From positions 1-8,354 of the forward strand of contig JAEWJV010000184.1 of NCBI GenBank assembly GCA_023386395.1: 8,354 bases of DNA, in the 5' to 3' direction. Position 1 is the first letter of the stretch; each line of letters starts with the position of its first letter. Below the pieces are notes generated by a model that was not told the DNA's origin, did not search any database, and saw nothing but the letters and a program-made list of their open reading frames with translations. The position numbers were made by a program, and so were the translations under genes. Of this stretch, positions 1 to 7,923 are shown in pieces. This stretch comes from Bacteroidota bacterium. Its GTDB lineage: Bacteria; Bacteroidota; Bacteroidia; Chitinophagales; Chitinophagaceae.

Positions 1-1
1 G

Positions 2-775
2 AATAAAGGACTTGAATTATCCTTAACAGGAAATGTTATCAGGCAAAAAGATCTCAATTGGAATATTACGGGCAATGCTTCTTTCTTAAGCAATGTAGTT
101 CAAGGACTCGTTGGTTTCTATGAAACAGGTAATTTACAAGGACAGGGTTTTACAAATGTGCGTGGCCAAAGAGTAATAAGCGGACAACCATTGGATGTAT
201 GGTACCTTGGAAAATGGACAGGAATAGATAAAAGCACAGGTTTAAGCACTTATGAAGGTGGTGATCCTGCAGCCAACAAGTTTTACTTAGGAAGCCCGAA
301 CCCTAAAATGTTGCTTGGCTTATCCACCGATATCACTTATAAAAAGTTTTCTGCTGTTATTAACATGAATGGTGCTTTTGGTCAGTATTTATTTAATAAT
401 ACTGCAGCGACTGTATTGGCTATTTCTAACCTGGGAAGCAGAAACCTGGCTAAAACTGCTTATGATGTAGCAAAAAGTTCTGATGAAAGTACTTCAGATG
501 CTGCGGCTCCTTCTGATCGCTTTTTAGAAAAAGGAAATTATCTTAAAATGGCAAATGCCAGTTTAATATATAACGTAGGCAACATTGGAAAAGTTATCAA
601 AAACCTGAATATTTCTCTTACAGGGCAAAACCTGTTTGTTCTAACTAAATATTCAGGCTTCGATCCTGAAGTAAACACAGATGGTTCGGTTAACGGAATT
701 CCATCTTTAGGTGTTGACTATATCCCTTATCCTTCTGCAAGAACAATTCTTTTAGGAGTAAACTTTTCATTATAA
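2..775 (+). CDS. SusC/RagA-type TonB-dependent outer-membrane receptor, C-terminal part (5' end outside window)
   Basis: The reading frame is open from the first bases of the window to TAA at 773-775, giving 257 residues of C-terminal beta-barrel; the plug, carboxypeptidase-like domain and most of the barrel lie upstream. The ATG at 158 is an internal methionine, since the same frame continues upstream with barrel-like sequence (alternating strands such as LELSLTGNVIRQKDLNWNIT). Diagnostic SusC C-terminal segments are visible: YLGKWTGID, then EKGNYLKMANASLIYNVG, then NISLTGQNLFVLTKYSGFDP, and the closing strand YPSARTILLGVNFSL. The last residue is Leu, with Phe two before it, where most SusC proteins end in an aromatic residue. 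Such receptors form the TonB-powered channel that imports a ligand captured by the SusD lid. The susD-like gene follows after 17 bases, so the two are almost certainly one operon. The substrate cannot be inferred. Confidence 0.93.
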   Translation, partial: NKGLELSLTGNVIRQKDLNWNITGNASFLSNVVQGLVGFYETGNLQGQGFTNVRGQRVISGQPLDVWYLGKWTGIDKSTGLSTYEGGDPAANKFYLGSPNPKMLLGLSTDITYKKFSAVINMNGAFGQYLFNNTAATVLAISNLGSRNLAKTAYDVAKSSDESTSDAAAPSDRFLEKGNYLKMANASLIYNVGNIGKVIKNLNISLTGQNLFVLTKYSGFDPEVNTDGSVNGIPSLGVDYIPYPSARTILLGVNFSL

Positions 776-792
776 TACATAAAAAGATTTTT

Positions 793-2355
793 ATGAAATC
801 CATCAAAATATTCTTCTTATTATTTTTAATCCCTTTTGCTTTTTCCTGCACAAAACTGGATGAGCAATTCAGGAGCTCATTGGAAGAAGATGAAGGCGGT
901 GCCGTTTCGGCAGCAGACCTTCTTACTTCGGCCTATAATAATATTAATGGTACTTACATTGCGGGAAATTTCTGGCATTTACAGGAACATACTACTGACG
1001 AATTAATCGGGCCCACCCGTGGAGGAGACTGGGATGATAATGGGCAATGGCGGGCTTTACATGCACATACCTGGAATGCAGACCACGCATTGATTTCCGG
1101 AGCTTTCAGCGATTTATTAAGCGCCCAGTTTGCAGCATCTAATGTTTTGCAAAACAGCCCTTCCGCCGAACAGGCTGCCGAAGCCCGTTTTTTAAGGGCA
1201 TTAAGTATTTTTTCTGTTTTAGATGGCTGGAACCAGGTGCCTTATAGAGAAAATCTTTCTGACTACAGGATTGATCCCGTAACGCTTAAAGGTGCGGGTG
1301 CAGCTGATTTTATCATAAGCGAACTAAATGCGGCCATGAACGATCTTCCTGATAATGCACCGGCTTACAAAGCCAGTAAAAATGCAGCAAGGGCATTGTT
1401 AATGAAAGTTTATTTGAATTATGGCGTTTTTGCTGATAGTGCAGATAACAGAACAAATCCAAGCTTTTCAGCTGATGATATGAACCAGGTGATTACCCTT
1501 GCGGACCAAATTATCGGTAGTGGTAAATATGCGGTAAAAATCAATAGCTATTTCGACAATTTTGCACCTAATAATGATGCAGTTTCTACCGAAAACATTT
1601 TTACATTCTTTAGCCAGAACGGTTCTGATCGTACAACAGGCGTTGCAAACAACTGGTTTCAGATAGCGCACTATAGTATGGAACCAGGCGGCTGGAATGG
1701 ATTTGCCACCCTATCTGATTTTTATGACAAGTTTGATGCTAATGATGAAAGGCGCGGTAAGTATTACGATTACCCTGGAGCTTTACCTAATCCTGGCAAA
1801 AGGGTAAATGTTGGCTTTCTTGCAGGCCAGCAATATAATCTCAGAACAGATGTTGCCTTACAGGACAGAAAAGGAAATCCATTGATCTTTACGCCTGAAG
1901 TGCATTTGAGAGAACCCGGTAATAATCTCGAAGTAACCGGTATAAGAGTTGATAAATATGGGTATGATTATGCATATAGCGGAGGTACTGCTTCGCATGA
2001 AAACCAGGCAAGTGATAATGACTGGGCATTACTGAGGTATGCTGATGTGTTATTAATGAAAGCAGAAGCTTTGCTCAGAACAGGAAAGGATGCTGATGCC
2101 ATAAAAATTGTGAATGATATAAGGGCTGCACGTGGTGTGGCTAACCTTGGCTCACTTACTTTGGATAACTTATTAGATGAAAGAGGAAGAGAAATGTATT
2201 GGGAAGGCTGGAGAAGGGAGGACCTTGTCCGCTTTGGAAAATTTCTTGAACCATGGCAGGAAAAGCCTACGGATGATCCCAAAAATATACTATTCCCGAT
2301 ACCAAGCAACCAGTTAGCGGTGAACCCTAATCTGGAGCAAAACCCGGGATATTAG
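793..2355 (+). CDS. SusD/RagB family outer-membrane lipoprotein
   Basis: 520 residues, within the usual SusD range. The N-terminus is a lipoprotein signal: two Lys, a hydrophobic stretch, and lipobox FAFSC with the lipidated Cys at residue 19. The residues after Cys (TKLDEQ) include acidic ones, compatible with export to the cell surface. The N-terminal half carries the helical TPR-like fold, with segments such as AARALLMKVYLNYG. The C-terminal SusD domain is clear: RYADVLLMKAEALLRTG at 415-431, DERGREMYWEGWRREDLVRF at 462-481, and the terminal LFPIPSNQLAVNPNLEQNPGY. SusD proteins are surface lids that bind a glycan or other oligomer and pass it to SusC. No Shine-Dalgarno sequence precedes the ATG; the leader is A/T-rich, as usual in this phylum. 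It is the last gene of its transcript, because a hairpin terminator follows directly. Without an adjacent glycoside hydrolase, peptidase or SusE/F-like gene, the ligand is unknown. Confidence 0.95.
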   Translation: MKSIKIFFLLFLIPFAFSCTKLDEQFRSSLEEDEGGAVSAADLLTSAYNNINGTYIAGNFWHLQEHTTDELIGPTRGGDWDDNGQWRALHAHTWNADHALISGAFSDLLSAQFAASNVLQNSPSAEQAAEARFLRALSIFSVLDGWNQVPYRENLSDYRIDPVTLKGAGAADFIISELNAAMNDLPDNAPAYKASKNAARALLMKVYLNYGVFADSADNRTNPSFSADDMNQVITLADQIIGSGKYAVKINSYFDNFAPNNDAVSTENIFTFFSQNGSDRTTGVANNWFQIAHYSMEPGGWNGFATLSDFYDKFDANDERRGKYYDYPGALPNPGKRVNVGFLAGQQYNLRTDVALQDRKGNPLIFTPEVHLREPGNNLEVTGIRVDKYGYDYAYSGGTASHENQASDNDWALLRYADVLLMKAEALLRTGKDADAIKIVNDIRAARGVANLGSLTLDNLLDERGREMYWEGWRREDLVRFGKFLEPWQEKPTDDPKNILFPIPSNQLAVNPNLEQNPGY

Positions 2356-2373
2356 TGCATACAATCTTTTTTG

Positions 2374-2406
2374 AAAAGCTGTACCGATTCCCGGTGCAGC
2401 TTTTTT
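2374..2406 (+). terminator. Rho-independent terminator after the susCD-like operon
   Basis: A 13-base-pair stem joins AAAAGCTGTACCG (2374-2386) to CGGTGCAGCTTTT (2392-2404) across a 5-base loop, ATTCC. The only imperfection is one G-U wobble. The run TTTTTT at 2401-2406 completes it for the plus strand. It starts 18 bases after the SusD stop and ends 2 bases before the stop of the convergent minus-strand gene. On the minus strand the stem ends in AGCTTTTC with no longer U-tract, so it could stop that transcript only weakly. Confidence 0.87.
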
Positions 2407-2408
2407 AA

Positions 2409-3341
2409 TTAATATACCGGGTAATATATTTGCGTTACCCATCTGCTTGTATCTTTTTCCTGCATGCGATTGGTGATAAGAGATTCAAAAGGAACAGCAG
2501 GAGATATGAATTTATGATCTTCAAAGAAATCTTCAAGATTATTAAATGCCTTCCTGATAGTGTAAGGGCCGCCTTTAATTTCATTCGTGGCAAGCATTCT
2601 TCCTGTTGAAGGCATTTCTTTGTGCAAAATTATTCCGCCGCCCTTAAGATTTTTGTTAATGGGAAGTCCTGTAATTATTTCAAAATTTAGGCTATCTCCG
2701 GTTCTTACACTTAACATGGGGTAGCCTGTTTGCCGGGCTCCATTAGCTGCTGCATAGTTTTGAAGGTTATCAATACGATCGTAAACCTCCTGCAAATCAG
2801 GATAGTTTTTTGAAGTTGTTTTTATAGCTATCAATAAAGTGTCTTTAATGTTCACTATTTGCACTTTAATATCATAAATGTTTTCTTCTTTTTCAAGAAA
2901 TTTTTTCATGCTGCTGAGTATTTCTGCAGTAGAATTTTTTAAATTTTTTGCAATAAAATAATGCTGAATTTTTTTCAACAGGTTCGGTCCACCTTCAACA
3001 TTTAGCGTCCATTTTATTGCAGCAGAATCGTTGTTTAGCGCTAATATCTCAATTAGCCCCGGAAACGATGAGCCTTTATCTTTTATCTGTACCTCTATGC
3101 TGCCCATCAGTTTCTGCCCTGTTTTAATTTTTTGGTTGGGGCTGTTAGCAACATCTTCCTCCAAAATTTTTTCCCATTTAGCTTCATTCGATAAGCATCT
3201 GTAAATGCTGTTGGGATTAGCCTTTAGCAAAATAGTGTTTGACACTGTGAATTGGGGAGGAAAAAGAAAATATATGATTATTAAAAAAAGCAGGAAAATA
3301 ATAAGAATAGCAGCCATCCATTTCTTCATGTTATGCAACAT
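2409..3341 (-). CDS. Membrane-anchored SRPBCC-like plus GyrI-like (AraC effector-binding) domain protein
   Basis: 310 residues. One strongly hydrophobic helix lies near the N-terminus (about residues 8-28, WMAAILIIFLLFLIIIYFLF) after a short basic stretch. The positive-inside rule puts the rest outside the cytoplasm. Residues about 32-150 resemble the start of a polyketide-cyclase/START-like SRPBCC fold (FTVSNTILLKANPNSIYRCLSN followed by W and a beta-rich stretch). Residues about 155-310 fit a GyrI-like or AraC effector-binding domain: the DLQEVYDRIDNLQNYAAANG helix, then GYPMLSV, then a Gly-rich strand, and the closing strand RWVTQIYYPVY. These domains bind small hydrophobic or cationic molecules; there is no DNA-binding domain, so it is not itself a transcription factor. 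The ATG at 3329 (MKKWMAAIL) is an equally good or better start; no Shine-Dalgarno sequence favours either. It converges with the SusD gene and diverges from the T9SS-cargo gene. Domain assignment is by pattern only; the ligand is unknown. Confidence 0.82.
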   Translation of the reverse strand: MLHNMKKWMAAILIIFLLFLIIIYFLFPPQFTVSNTILLKANPNSIYRCLSNEAKWEKILEEDVANSPNQKIKTGQKLMGSIEVQIKDKGSSFPGLIEILALNNDSAAIKWTLNVEGGPNLLKKIQHYFIAKNLKNSTAEILSSMKKFLEKEENIYDIKVQIVNIKDTLLIAIKTTSKNYPDLQEVYDRIDNLQNYAAANGARQTGYPMLSVRTGDSLNFEIITGLPINKNLKGGGIILHKEMPSTGRMLATNEIKGGPYTIRKAFNNLEDFFEDHKFISPAVPFESLITNRMQEKDTSRWVTQIYYPVY

Positions 3342-3448
3342 ACAGCATTGTAGGATAATGAGATAAAACTATAAATCTTTTTTAAAAAACTTTATGTATT
3401 CATGCTCTTTTAATCATTGAATATTCTTGTCAGCATATCTTTATACAG
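3342..3448. promoter_or_regulatory. Divergent intergenic region expected to hold two promoters
   Basis: This 107-base AT-rich gap lies between divergently transcribed genes, so promoters for both must be here or just inside the genes. It contains a perfect 12-base palindrome, TTTTTTAAAAAA (3378-3389). Plus-strand TATTCTTG (3422-3429) and TATCTTTA (3436-3443) each match five of the six fixed positions of the Bacteroidota -7 element TAnnTTTG. On the minus strand TAGTTTTA (3371-3364) does the same. None has a well-spaced TTTG/TTG -33 partner, so no exact promoter is assigned. Confidence 0.4.
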
Positions 3449-5551
3449 ATGTTTGCCAAATGTAACTGCCATAAAAAATCATTAAGCATTATAACGCTTG
3501 TTTATTTAGCTTTTGCATTGCAGACACAGGTTGCATACACCCAGGTTTGCGTGGATGATTATTTCAACATAAACCTTAATACAAGTACGGTTCAGAACAT
3601 AGTTGCAACTATTTCCACACCAGAAAATGAAATATTAGCTGCCGGAAATGTTTTTCGATATAATTCTTTACTTCAGGGTGGATGGCTTACCAAATATTCT
3701 GCACAGGGCACTGTGCTTTGGAGCAAACAATACTATACACCAGCATTTAATTTTCTCAATTTTACTAATATCATTGCCGCAGATAATGGTAATTACTTAA
3801 TTACAGGAAATATTGGGGATGTGGATACTACGGTGTGGCCCCTGGCGCATCTTTCAGAATATGGGTTGTTGCTGAAAATTGATAAATATGGAAATATCCT
3901 TTGGTCTAAAATACTTTCAAACAGAATCAGGCAATTCGAGTTCTCAAACATAACTAACATCGATAAAACGAAAGATGGAGATTTTATTTTGTCCATCAAT
4001 TCCTTTTCTGTTAGGCAATATGTTGTTGTGATGCGCATAAATAAAGAAGGAAATGTTATATGGACTTCCATATTAAATTCACCGTCGGTCAATACAGGTT
4101 TTGGCGATGCCAAATTAAAAGTGTTAGGCAATGGGAATATTGTTTTTGGTGGTAATGCTAATGTAATGGATGAAGATCATCCCTATCAAAGAAAAGGCTA
4201 CTATTTTAACTACCTCGATAGTAAAACGGGAGAAATGTTATGGAATAAGTTTTTCCTTGGCAGAGACACACTTTCTCTTAGCCAGACTTTCTTAGGAGAT
4301 ATAGTAAACATAACTGAATTGCCGGATCGCAGTATTAGTTTTATAACTTCTTATGCCGCATCAGCGGTGCAAAGCGGCTTACGTAAAACCAATGAGGTAT
4401 TGAATTTTACTATAGACGAATCAGGTATATTAAAAAAGGTTCTTTCTTATGCCAATCTTTTACCTCCTATATATGCATCTTCCGTTGCAGAATCGGGCAA
4501 TGGCGGCCGGCTGATTTTAATGGATGATGGTGATGCACCTTATCTGGTAAATATAAATGCGCAAGGTGGCATTGTATGGCAAAAAGGATATGCATTAGTT
4601 GGCCGGGGCCAGGAAACGAAAAGCATTTTGCACACAAATGCCGGCAATTATTGGTTTTGCAATACCAATAATGGTGGGAGCAGAGATCCTAAGCTTATTA
4701 AAACTGATAATGAAGGGAATGTACCATGCATTGAAAGCGCTTCTTCTATATTGCAGAAAGATATTACAGGCTCTTTTTTCATGCAGGCTCTAAATATAAA
4801 ATTTGATCAAACACCGAGCACATTTGGTAATCTTTCTTTACCCGGTGTATATAATTATACCATGCAAAGCAGCAGCTCATGCCGCATTGCATGCTGCAGC
4901 GACGTTACCGATACTGCAGATGAAGTAAAGCTATGCGATATATATTCTTACATTTTGCCAAACAAAGACACCATAAAAAATTCCGGCATATATACAACTA
5001 CTTATAAAACAGCAAAAGGCTGCGACAGCATTGTTTACCAAAGCGTCGTCTTCAATTTTACGCCTGTGGCAAGGCTTGGCGCCGACACATGTTTGGGTGA
5101 AAGGGATTCAGTTGTATTAAAGGCTGCACAAGGTTATAATACATATACCTGGAATGGAGTTAATACATCCAGCTATAAATATGTAGTAAAGCAACCCGGT
5201 GATTATATGTTGCAAATAAAAAATGAATGTGGGGTGCAGGCTGATACCGTTAAGATTTTTAAAGAATGCCGGTTTGAAATTTACATGCCTAATGCATTTA
5301 CGCCAAACAGAGACGGCTTGAACGATTTTTTTAAAATACCCAGCCAAAACCATAATAGCTTAATAAGCTTTTCCATTTACGACAGGTGGGGAAAGAGGAT
5401 ATTTGAAACTAAAAATATAAATGAAGGCTGGAATGGAATGAACAAAGAATACCCTGCCGCCGCTGGTACATATATTTATGTTATTGTAATGAAGTCATTG
5501 GATAATAAAACTACTTTTACAAAAACAGGATGGGTGATTTTAATAAGGTAA
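3449..5551 (+). CDS. Secreted beta-propeller protein with T9SS type B sorting domain (gliding-motility C-terminal family)
   Basis: 700 residues with a Sec-type N-terminus: basic residues to about 10, a hydrophobic core (SIITLVYLAFAL), and probable cleavage near AYTQ at about 32. Residues about 45-430 hold seven repeats ending in the pattern D-x-x-G-x-h-h-W-x-K: W91, W152, W205, W265 and W377, plus degenerate units near 329 and 426. This suggests a seven-bladed propeller. Residues 496-535 form a module with CDIYSYILPN and GCDSIV (C525). An Ig-like, Cys-containing segment runs to about 608. The end (609-700) is a T9SS type B sorting domain: PNAFTPNRDGLNDFF, YDRWGKRIFE at 644-653, GWNG, AGTYIYVIV and a final LIR. 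The usual TPNGDG is TPNRDG here. The protein should cross the inner membrane by Sec and the outer membrane by T9SS, then be released or surface-attached. No catalytic residues are recognised; binding, adhesion or scaffolding are guesses. Confidence 0.9.
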   Translation: MFAKCNCHKKSLSIITLVYLAFALQTQVAYTQVCVDDYFNINLNTSTVQNIVATISTPENEILAAGNVFRYNSLLQGGWLTKYSAQGTVLWSKQYYTPAFNFLNFTNIIAADNGNYLITGNIGDVDTTVWPLAHLSEYGLLLKIDKYGNILWSKILSNRIRQFEFSNITNIDKTKDGDFILSINSFSVRQYVVVMRINKEGNVIWTSILNSPSVNTGFGDAKLKVLGNGNIVFGGNANVMDEDHPYQRKGYYFNYLDSKTGEMLWNKFFLGRDTLSLSQTFLGDIVNITELPDRSISFITSYAASAVQSGLRKTNEVLNFTIDESGILKKVLSYANLLPPIYASSVAESGNGGRLILMDDGDAPYLVNINAQGGIVWQKGYALVGRGQETKSILHTNAGNYWFCNTNNGGSRDPKLIKTDNEGNVPCIESASSILQKDITGSFFMQALNIKFDQTPSTFGNLSLPGVYNYTMQSSSSCRIACCSDVTDTADEVKLCDIYSYILPNKDTIKNSGIYTTTYKTAKGCDSIVYQSVVFNFTPVARLGADTCLGERDSVVLKAAQGYNTYTWNGVNTSSYKYVVKQPGDYMLQIKNECGVQADTVKIFKECRFEIYMPNAFTPNRDGLNDFFKIPSQNHNSLISFSIYDRWGKRIFETKNINEGWNGMNKEYPAAAGTYIYVIVMKSLDNKTTFTKTGWVILIR

Positions 5552-5646
5552 ATTATCCTGTTTGTGGAGTATGGGCTGATAAATTTTAGTAACTTCTGAA
5601 ATGAATGCCTGTAATGCGACAACGCTATAAATTTTATCGCCTTCAG

Positions 5647-7923
5647 ATGAGAAATATCACATTGTTAATTATCATAATTATTGTAGCTGTTTCATGTAAA
5701 CAGCAGGAAAATAAACTGGCTGAAGATAAAGCAGGCGAAGAAAAGATGCTGGTGATATTAGATAGTATTACAAAAAAATACGGGAATGACAATCCCTATT
5801 CACCCCAATCTCAATTAACTTATTTTAATAAAGAGATTGAAAGGGCAGATACAAATGTGTACCGTAAAGCAGGAATGGAATACTATAAAGGTGGGGTGCT
5901 GTTACAGCTTGGCCGCGAAAAAGAAGCGATAGAAACTTTTTCTAATATAGCCGCTGTTCCAAAATTAAAGGGAACGGAAGTATATAAGCAAATGCTCCCG
6001 GATTATGCGCTTGCTTATATGCGTTACGGTGAGCGCACCAATTGCATCAATCATCACATGGCAGAGTCATGTATATTCCCCCTGCAGGGACTGGGCCTGC
6101 ACCATGATGAAATGGGCTCACAAAAAGCTATTGAATTATATAAAGAAGTACTCGCCAGAAACCCTGATGATTTGTCTTCAAGATGGGTGTTAAATATCGC
6201 TTATATGACATTAGGTAAATATCCTGCAAAAGTACCCAAAGCATTTCTTATACCAGATCTTGGCAAAGATACTTCAGGCATCACAGTGAAGCCATTTATT
6301 GATGTGGCTTCGGATTTTAATTTCGATACTGAAAATGATGCAGGCGGCGCTATTGTTGATGATTTTAATAATGATGGTTATTTGGATATAATAACTTCTG
6401 ATTTAAGGTTAGGAAAAGGGTTCATGCATTTTTTTAAAAATAATGCCAATGGCAGTTTTACAGATGTAACGACACAATCAGGCCTGAAAAAATTTACAGG
6501 CGGATTAAATATGGTACAGGCTGATTATAACAACGATGGTTATACAGACATATTGGTTTTGCGTGGCGGCTGGCTTTCCGGTGAGTATGGTAAACAGCCT
6601 AACTCTTTACTGCGTAATAATGGCGACGGAACCTTTACTGATGTTACCATTCAAAGCGGCCTGTTGTCTTTTCATTCTACACAAACTGCCGTCTGGAAAG
6701 ATTTTAATAACGATGGATGGCTTGATTTGTTTATTGGCAACGAAACAACTGATTCTCATGATCCCCGGCCTTGCGAATTATATATGAGTAATGGCGATGG
6801 TACATTTACTAATCTCGCAAAACAGGCAGGCTGTGATGTTGTTGGTTATGTAAAAGGAGTAGCCTCGGCAGATTATAACAACGATGGATGGCAGGATATT
6901 TTTATTTCAACATACAATGGGATGAGGCTATTGCTTAAGAATGAAGGCGTGCAAAACGGAGCAGTGCATTTTGCAAATGCAACACAACAGGCCGGCCTGG
7001 ATGATATATATGTAAAAACCTTTCCCACTTGGTTTTGGGATTATGATAATGATGGCTGGTTTGATATTTTTGTTTGCGGATATGATTGCGACAATTACCC
7101 TATTGCTTATACAACCGCAGCAGAAGCTTTAGGAAAACCTTTGCCGGATGCCAGCCAAATGTATCTCTATCATAATAATCATGATGGAACTTTTACTAAC
7201 GTAAGTGTTGAAGCAGGGCTTGATAAATCTGTATTTGCCATGGGCTCAAACTTCGGCGACATAGATAACGATGGTTATCTTGATATGTATTTGGGAACAG
7301 GCAATCCGGATTACAAGTCCCTTGTGCCCAATAAGCTTTTTAAAAATATGCAAGGCAAAAAATTTGTAGATATAACTACGGCTGCACGGGTTGGTAATTT
7401 ACAAAAAGGACATGGTGTATCTTTTGCCGACCTGGATAACGATGGTGACCAGGATATTTTTGAAGAAATAGGCGGCGCTTATGCAGGTGATGTTTATTAC
7501 AACTCGTTTTATCTTAATCCCGGTCAGAATAATAACAAGTGGATAAGCTTGTCGTTGGAGGGAACAAAAAGTAACCGTTCGGCAATAGGCGCAAGAATAA
7601 AAATATCATTTAAAGAAAATGGAATAAAACGAAGTATTTACAGGGATGAAAATTCAGGAGGTAGCTTTGGCTGTTCTCCTTTGCGCAGGGAAATTGGCAT
7701 TGGGCAGGCAACCATAATTGATGAAATAGCCATAACATGGCCAGCTACAAACAAAACACAGGTTTTTAAAAATATTAAGCCCTGCCAGTTTTTAAAAATA
7801 AAAGAAGGCAGCAACGTAATTGAAACCATTCAATTAAAAGCGTTTGATTTTGAAAAGCAGCACAACGGGAACAACAAGAATATGATGGATATGAACGCTG
7901 CACATCATACGCATGGTAAGTAA
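5647..7923 (+). CDS. CRTAC1-family lipoprotein with FG-GAP/VCBS repeats and ASPIC/UnbV domain
   Basis: 758 residues from the chosen start, which gives a compact lipoprotein signal with lipobox AVSC and Cys17. The in-frame ATG at 5605 (772 residues) would add 14 residues before that signal and is the alternative. An N-terminal TPR-like part (about 75-200) contains C133 and C142 flanking H136 and H137 (NCINHHMAESCIFP), then RWVLNIAYMTLGKYP, a stretch I recall as conserved in this family. Seven calcium-loop motifs of the form D-[FYIL]-[ND]-N-D-G start at D239, D293, D352, D409, D465, D538 and D595, as in integrin-like FG-GAP propellers. The ASPIC/UnbV domain follows (RSAIGARI at 644-651, GGSFGCSPLRREIGIG, WPA at 698). 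The C-terminus is Met/His-rich (M746, M747, M749, H753, H754, H756). It probably sits on the outer membrane as a calcium-stabilised binding or assembly protein; its reaction or ligand is unknown. It lies 95 bases after the T9SS-cargo gene with no terminator seen between. Confidence 0.9.
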   Translation: MRNITLLIIIIIVAVSCKQQENKLAEDKAGEEKMLVILDSITKKYGNDNPYSPQSQLTYFNKEIERADTNVYRKAGMEYYKGGVLLQLGREKEAIETFSNIAAVPKLKGTEVYKQMLPDYALAYMRYGERTNCINHHMAESCIFPLQGLGLHHDEMGSQKAIELYKEVLARNPDDLSSRWVLNIAYMTLGKYPAKVPKAFLIPDLGKDTSGITVKPFIDVASDFNFDTENDAGGAIVDDFNNDGYLDIITSDLRLGKGFMHFFKNNANGSFTDVTTQSGLKKFTGGLNMVQADYNNDGYTDILVLRGGWLSGEYGKQPNSLLRNNGDGTFTDVTIQSGLLSFHSTQTAVWKDFNNDGWLDLFIGNETTDSHDPRPCELYMSNGDGTFTNLAKQAGCDVVGYVKGVASADYNNDGWQDIFISTYNGMRLLLKNEGVQNGAVHFANATQQAGLDDIYVKTFPTWFWDYDNDGWFDIFVCGYDCDNYPIAYTTAAEALGKPLPDASQMYLYHNNHDGTFTNVSVEAGLDKSVFAMGSNFGDIDNDGYLDMYLGTGNPDYKSLVPNKLFKNMQGKKFVDITTAARVGNLQKGHGVSFADLDNDGDQDIFEEIGGAYAGDVYYNSFYLNPGQNNNKWISLSLEGTKSNRSAIGARIKISFKENGIKRSIYRDENSGGSFGCSPLRREIGIGQATIIDEIAITWPATNKTQVFKNIKPCQFLKIKEGSNVIETIQLKAFDFEKQHNGNNKNMMDMNAAHHTHGK
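6361..7461 (+). repeat. Seven FG-GAP/VCBS calcium-loop repeats inside the CRTAC1-family gene
   Basis: The coding motif for D-x-[ND]-N-D-G-x-x-D begins at 6361, 6523, 6700, 6871, 7039, 7258 and 7429. Spacings are 162, 177, 171, 168, 219 and 171 bases, about 57 codons per unit, with one longer unit before the sixth. Companion strands GSFTDVT, GTFTDVT, GTFTNLA and GTFTNVS recur between them. The Asp/Asn positions are the expected calcium ligands. Most copies have diverged at the DNA level, but the 17-base word GATTATAACAACGATGG is identical at 6523 and 6871. Confidence 0.88.

Noticed and set aside
158..775. A separate 205-residue gene starting at ATG 158
   Set aside because: The same frame continues upstream to the window edge with SusC barrel sequence, so this ATG is internal.
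1468..2309. Minus-strand ORFs of 67 and 113 codons inside the SusD gene
   Set aside because: They lie opposite a clear SusD coding frame, show no recognisable domain or signal, and look like shadow frames.
3793..5353. Open frames of 64-112 codons overlapping the T9SS-cargo gene on both strands
   Set aside because: The overlapped frame encodes recognised repeats and a sorting domain; the alternatives show no family features.
5561..5587. Possible promoter TTTG (5561-5564) plus TAAATTTT (5580-5587) before the CRTAC1-family gene
   Set aside because: The 15-base spacer is shorter than the roughly 19-21 expected for Bacteroidota promoters and the -7 element is imperfect.
6005..6787. Two plus-strand frames of 62 and 83 codons within the CRTAC1-family gene
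   Set aside because: They are out of frame with the conserved FG-GAP repeats and have no family features.
6361..7461. Regular repeats of about 170 bases considered as a CRISPR or tandem DNA array
   Set aside because: The periodicity is at protein level (FG-GAP units); the DNA copies are diverged and in frame.
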